Shown: positions 61,901-64,000 of the stretch, piece after piece
Numbering within the stretch: the first letter of the stretch is position 1
Layout of the letters: every line of letters starts with the position of its first letter
From: Talinum fruticosum
Lineage: Eukaryota > Streptophyta > Magnoliopsida > Caryophyllales > Talinaceae
DNA: 64,000 bases
Direction of reading: 5' to 3'
Assembly: GCA_021018815.1 (NCBI GenBank)
Contig: JAITYX010000002.1
Coordinates: 9,889,001-9,953,000 of the forward strand
Made by a program: the position numbers and the translations under genes
Notes under the pieces: model-generated
Told to the model about the DNA's origin: nothing
Databases searched by the model: none
The model's input: the letters and a program-made list of their open reading frames with translations, nothing else

Positions 61901-64000
61901 GGTCTACAGTGTTTCATGCCATATATCTTCTGTACTTATCGTCAGTTAGTCACTAATTTTAACCTGGACATCTGAGAAGTTTTGGTGGCTGTTAGTCTTG
62001 CTTATAGGTATTCTGCTATTGTCCTCTTCAGTTTGAAGCCCTTGGACTTAAGGTTTTTCACCAAAGTTCTAGTTTGCTGTCAATGCGTTCCTCCCGTTTA
62101 GATCCGCTAGCACAATGTCATATGCAAACAGAGTGACATAGCCAATTAAGAACATAGTATCTTAAATCACATGCAAACACCGTTCTTTCTTCTTTAGCTA
62201 TGTTTTTCTTTAGGGTCACCTGTTCGCTCAGAAAGTACGTTCTTTTCTTTTCCTGTTATATTCCTGGTGGCTTTAGTTTTTATCACTTGAATTATTGATT
62301 TCTTCCCCTCATAATTGGAGTTACTGTTCTTATCTAGCATTCCAGCTCAAGTTGTTTCCATTGTAAGGTGGAATAATGGTTCTTCTGTGATTTTCTAGTG
62401 TGACCCTTTTGAGATGTTCCTTTTTCCCCCTGTTGACCTTCTACAGTGGAGGACTAAGTTCAGGAAGGCCATGAACAAAGCTGATAATGATGCAAGCACA
62501 AGGGCCATTGATTCACTCATCAATTATGAGGTGCATTTTGGTTTACTGTTCCATGTTGCTTATCTGTATGATACTCACTTTTAGTCCTGAATTCTGACTT
62601 ACTGGGGTTCCTCTTCTCCCCCCTTTTCCCCCTGTTTTAGACTGTCAAATACTTCAACAATGAAACTTTTGAAGCAGAAAAATATGATGAGTTTTTGAAG
62701 AGTAAGTCTTCTGACACCCTCAAATGTGGTATTCCTGCTTTTCGTTGGGTGTTCGTGTTTTTGTTGTATTTTTGTTTGATTATAATTACCTGGTGGCTGC
62801 ACGTCTTCTGAATCATGAGAAACAGAAGTTTGTTGAGTTTTATTCTTGCCTGTTTTTCTGTCCATAAAACTTGATCATCACGTTGGGTGCCGACCTGCCA
62901 TGAAAGATTCAGAAACCTGTCCTCAGATCAGGCATCTTTATTGACCAGGGTACCCAGGCCTAAAAACCAATTAAAAATCCTTAACCCTTTTAAGTTACTC
63001 AAATCCCATTTATCTGTTTCAGCTTCTCAACTTTATCACGTACTTCTATTGCATTCATCTGTGTAACCACTCTTCCCATTCGCTATCCATCTTATGCTAT
63101 ATTACCATCCTCTCACAATCATCAATATCCAAAGTCGTCAGTTGATGTTTGCTATGTCTGGTAATGCTCAAATTTGTCTAAGGAGTTGTATTGCTTTATT
63201 TTACCGATGTTTTGAGGAGGTGGGGGCTTTTTGAGCATTAGAGGCGAAGATACTTGGGTTTCTTTTCCGTCTCTATCAGATTTTGGGTTGATTGAACTCA
63301 ATCAACAGAACCAAGAGCTACATTGGCAGCCTTACTGTACTTTTTTCACTCTCATATCCTGTGTCCCTTCTTCCATTTAGTTAGTTCTTGATTTTTGAAT
63401 TGTTTATTTTTTCATTTTCCTTGTATTGATGTCTTAAACTCTTGATGCATGCAGCATGGTCTTTGTATGTGTTTGTGTGTACATATATCTTTTAATAGGC
63501 TAATAAAGCATTAAAGATCTTTTCTATAACCTCGATACTATTATCTGGTTAGGCTGACCCAATAACTTATGGGGTGCCCATAGAGTTGGGTTATGGACTC
63601 TTGAGCCAAAGGTTTGTGTCATCCCAAGTGGGGTTGGGTTGAATTGGGAAATCTGATGTGAGCCTAGCCCACTTCATCCCAAGGTTTAAATCAAATCTAA
63701 TGTGCATTGAGGACTATTTCGCAATTGCTTTCTCTGAATTTTCATGTCGTCATAAATAATTAATGAACACTCAGATAGTAACTTAGGTCATGACCATGCT
63801 GGTGGGATTTGTATTCCAACAGAGTATGAAGGTGCTGCTTTGAAGACACAGCGCAGTCTTGCTTTTCTAAACTTTGGCCAGAATGTGATATTCAGCATAG
63901 CTCTATCAACTGCTATGGTTCTGTGCTCACACGGTATCATGAATGGGCAGATGACAGTTGGTGATTTGGTATGCCATAGTTTTTACCCTGATTGAAACAT
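55982..64000 (+). CDS. ATM3: Mitochondrial ABC half-transporter of the ATM3/ABCB25 type, first ten exons (3' end beyond window)
   Basis: An inner-membrane mitochondrial exporter needed for cytosolic Fe-S cluster and molybdenum cofactor assembly, thought to export glutathione-based sulfur compounds. Exons: 55982-56200, 58193-58411, 58531-58717, 58892-58953, 60260-60303, 60810-60912, 61065-61172, 62447-62530, 62641-62701, 63823-63968; 411 codons, all in phase. The N-terminus is Arg/Ser-rich with no acidic residues for about 30 residues ([19 protein letters not shown]), a typical mitochondrial presequence. The transmembrane domain follows: [42 protein letters not shown], and the family-specific [20 protein letters not shown] with [11 protein letters not shown], which lines the glutathione site. 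The nucleotide-binding domain is not reached. The start ATG sits directly before the presequence. No frame break is seen. Confidence 0.93.
56203..56241 (+). repeat. (CT)n microsatellite at the donor of ATM3-like intron 1
   Basis: The intron starts GTTCTC and passes straight into a CT run of about 35 bases with one CCCC interruption. Length changes would alter sequence within a few bases of the splice donor. Confidence 0.85.
59940..60105 (+). repeat. Imperfect CTTACAAC/CTTATAAC repeat in intron 4 of the ATM3-like gene
   Basis: After a run of T, short phrases CCTTATAACTC, CTTACAACT and CTTACAGTT recur about a dozen times in 160 bases. No coding capacity or clear element borders. Confidence 0.65.

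Overview
This window is nuclear DNA from a flowering plant, most likely a eudicot. The genes are split by AT-rich GT-AG introns, the spacers are AT-rich, and the window carries hAT-like, MITE, LINE and solo-LTR insertions. All recognisable genes are plant families. I see no operons, CRISPR arrays or bacterial or viral genes, and I did not find a convincing undescribed system.

Layout. (1) 1.7-21.3 kb, + strand: a complete 34-exon gene for a plant autoinhibited P2B Ca2+-ATPase of the ACA8/ACA10 group. A decayed copy of its first exon sits in intron 1, and its introns hold a hAT-type element with a perfect 8-bp target duplication and a truncated LINE with a 14-bp duplication. (2) 23.6-24.0 kb, + strand: an intronless OSTC (DC2) oligosaccharyltransferase subunit gene. 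(3) 26.0-37.7 kb, - strand: a tandem array of cinnamoyl-CoA-reductase-like SDR genes. One copy (29.2-31.4 kb) is nearly intact. Three are broken or partial, one survives only as an exon-6 fragment, and two of the broken copies are fused by a deletion. A solo LTR lies inside the array. (4) 40.8-44.8 kb, - strand: a seven-exon PIN1-type auxin efflux carrier. (5) 53.2-53.7 kb, - strand: a two-exon TMEM230-like gene. (6) 56.0-64.0 kb, + strand: the first ten exons of a mitochondrial ABC transporter of the ATM3/ABCB25 type, running off the window. The long spacers hold transposon debris and microsatellites but no gene I can support.

The genes are unrelated neighbours. The one pattern that links them is technical: six coding frames in three families are each broken by the loss of one base from a mononucleotide run (two in the Ca2+-ATPase, one in the SDR gene, three in the PIN gene), while every exon boundary and the surrounding protein remain conserved. 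I read this as probable homopolymer under-calling in the assembly rather than three independent pseudogenes. By contrast, the nonsense codons, exon losses and fusions in the SDR array are not of that type and look real.

Coordinates of exons come from reading splice sites by eye and checking that phases add up. Family names rest on remembered protein motifs, not on a search.
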